Source: Nitrospira sp. UBA5699 (GTDB taxonomy: Bacteria > Nitrospirota > Nitrospiria > Nitrospirales > Nitrospiraceae). Taken from it: a stretch of DNA of 14,448 nt. The position numbers and the translations under genes are program-made. This document shows positions 14,140 to 14,448 of this stretch, piece after piece. Location: the NCBI GenBank assembly GCA_002420105.1, contig DIHJ01000004.1:13521-27968 (forward strand), given 5' to 3'. The notes under the pieces are model-generated. The model was not told where the DNA came from. It searched no databases and was given only the letters and a program-made list of their open reading frames with translations. How positions within the stretch are numbered: the first letter of the stretch is position 1; each line of letters begins with the position of its first letter.

Positions 14140-14243
14140 CGGAACAGTCGTCGTCAGGATGCGATTCTATGGTAAAAATCATGCGGAGTTGGCCAACGGG
14201 AAGGGAACGGAGACCGACCTGGCAGGACCGGAAGGAAGGCTGT

Positions 14244-14448
14244 ATGCGCGCCTGGCTGATGGATGCAAGAACAGGTGTTGAGGCGCTGCGGCTTGGGGAG
14301 GCGGCGGACCCTCAGCCCGGGCCGGCCCAGGTGTTGCTGAAGGTGAGGGTTGCCGCGCTGAACCCGGCTGATGCCTTCTTGGCGCAGGGGCTCTATCCGG
14401 CCAACCCTCCGCTGCCCCATGTTCTCGGGCGTGACGGCGTGGGCGACG
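14244..14448 (+). CDS. Zinc-type alcohol dehydrogenase/quinone oxidoreductase (MDR superfamily), N-terminal part
   Basis: The first 68 codons of a gene that runs off the right edge. The GroES-like N-terminal domain of the medium-chain dehydrogenase/reductase family is recognisable: MRAWLMDARTG, then PGPAQVLLKVRVAALNPADAF, then PLPHVLGRDGVGD, matching the family's 'VLVKV.A..LNP.D' and 'P..LG.D..G' patterns. LNPADAF in place of a zinc-ligand Cys suggests the zinc-independent quinone-oxidoreductase branch. ATG 14244 is chosen because it has an AAGGAAGG ribosome-binding site and starts like the family; in-frame ATGs at 14169 and 14181 would add unrelated basic residues. It lies 104 nt after the preceding gene and has no obvious link to the cytochromes. 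Confidence 0.88.
   Translation, partial: MRAWLMDARTGVEALRLGEAADPQPGPAQVLLKVRVAALNPADAFLAQGLYPANPPLPHVLGRDGVGD

Noticed and set aside
14169..14243. Upstream in-frame ATG starts for the MDR dehydrogenase
   Set aside because: They would add 25 or 21 basic residues not expected in the family, whereas ATG 14244 has a good ribosome-binding site and family-like N terminus.

Overview
The window comes from a GC-rich (roughly 60%) Gram-negative (diderm) bacterium with a heavy investment in c-type cytochromes. The evidence for a diderm is a complete-looking System I cytochrome c maturation (Ccm) operon, an outer-membrane beta-barrel protein and secreted multiheme proteins. The flavour of the multiheme genes recalls Nitrospirota or iron/nitrogen-cycling Pseudomonadota, but no taxonomic marker is present, so this is only an impression.

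Left part (1-5451, minus strand): ccmA-ccmB-ccmC-ccmD-ccmE-ccmF-ccmG-ccmH in the classical order, transcribed right to left. Nearly every junction is an ATGA or TGATG overlap or a gap of less than 10 nt. ccmH is cut by the left edge. ccmD and the ccmH fragment are short genes that are easily missed.

Middle part (5453-9384, minus strand): directly upstream of ccmA, with one base between them, lies a 768-residue exported protein with an AMIN-like domain, TPRs and a C-terminal beta-barrel. Upstream of that is a secreted cytochrome with 18 heme motifs (17 CXXCH plus one CX3CH) built largely from tandem diheme repeats. A 10-bp-stem hairpin separates these two genes.

Divergent control region (9385-9781): about 400 bp without a convincing gene. 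It carries three copies of the same palindrome (TGGGA-N6-TCCCA), a further short palindrome, and a possible sigma-54 type promoter facing right.

Right part (9782-14139, plus strand): an inner-membrane protein with two His-X13-His helices (predicted diheme b-type cytochrome); a secreted 24-heme cytochrome made of seven tandem three-heme, c7-sized modules plus a three-heme N-terminal segment; and a membrane-anchored TPR protein ending in a gluzincin (HEXXH...E) peptidase-like domain. The start of a zinc-type alcohol dehydrogenase/quinone oxidoreductase (MDR) gene is cut by the right edge.

Working model (inference): the b-type protein passes quinol electrons to the periplasmic or polymeric 24-heme protein. 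Electrons then move across the periplasm and envelope through the 18-heme protein and the barrel, and the linked Ccm operon supplies heme attachment for more than 40 heme sites. This would be an extracellular electron-transfer (or uptake) conduit whose parts do not match the well-known Mtr/Pio sets that I can recognise. Direction, localisation and partner contacts cannot be read from sequence alone.
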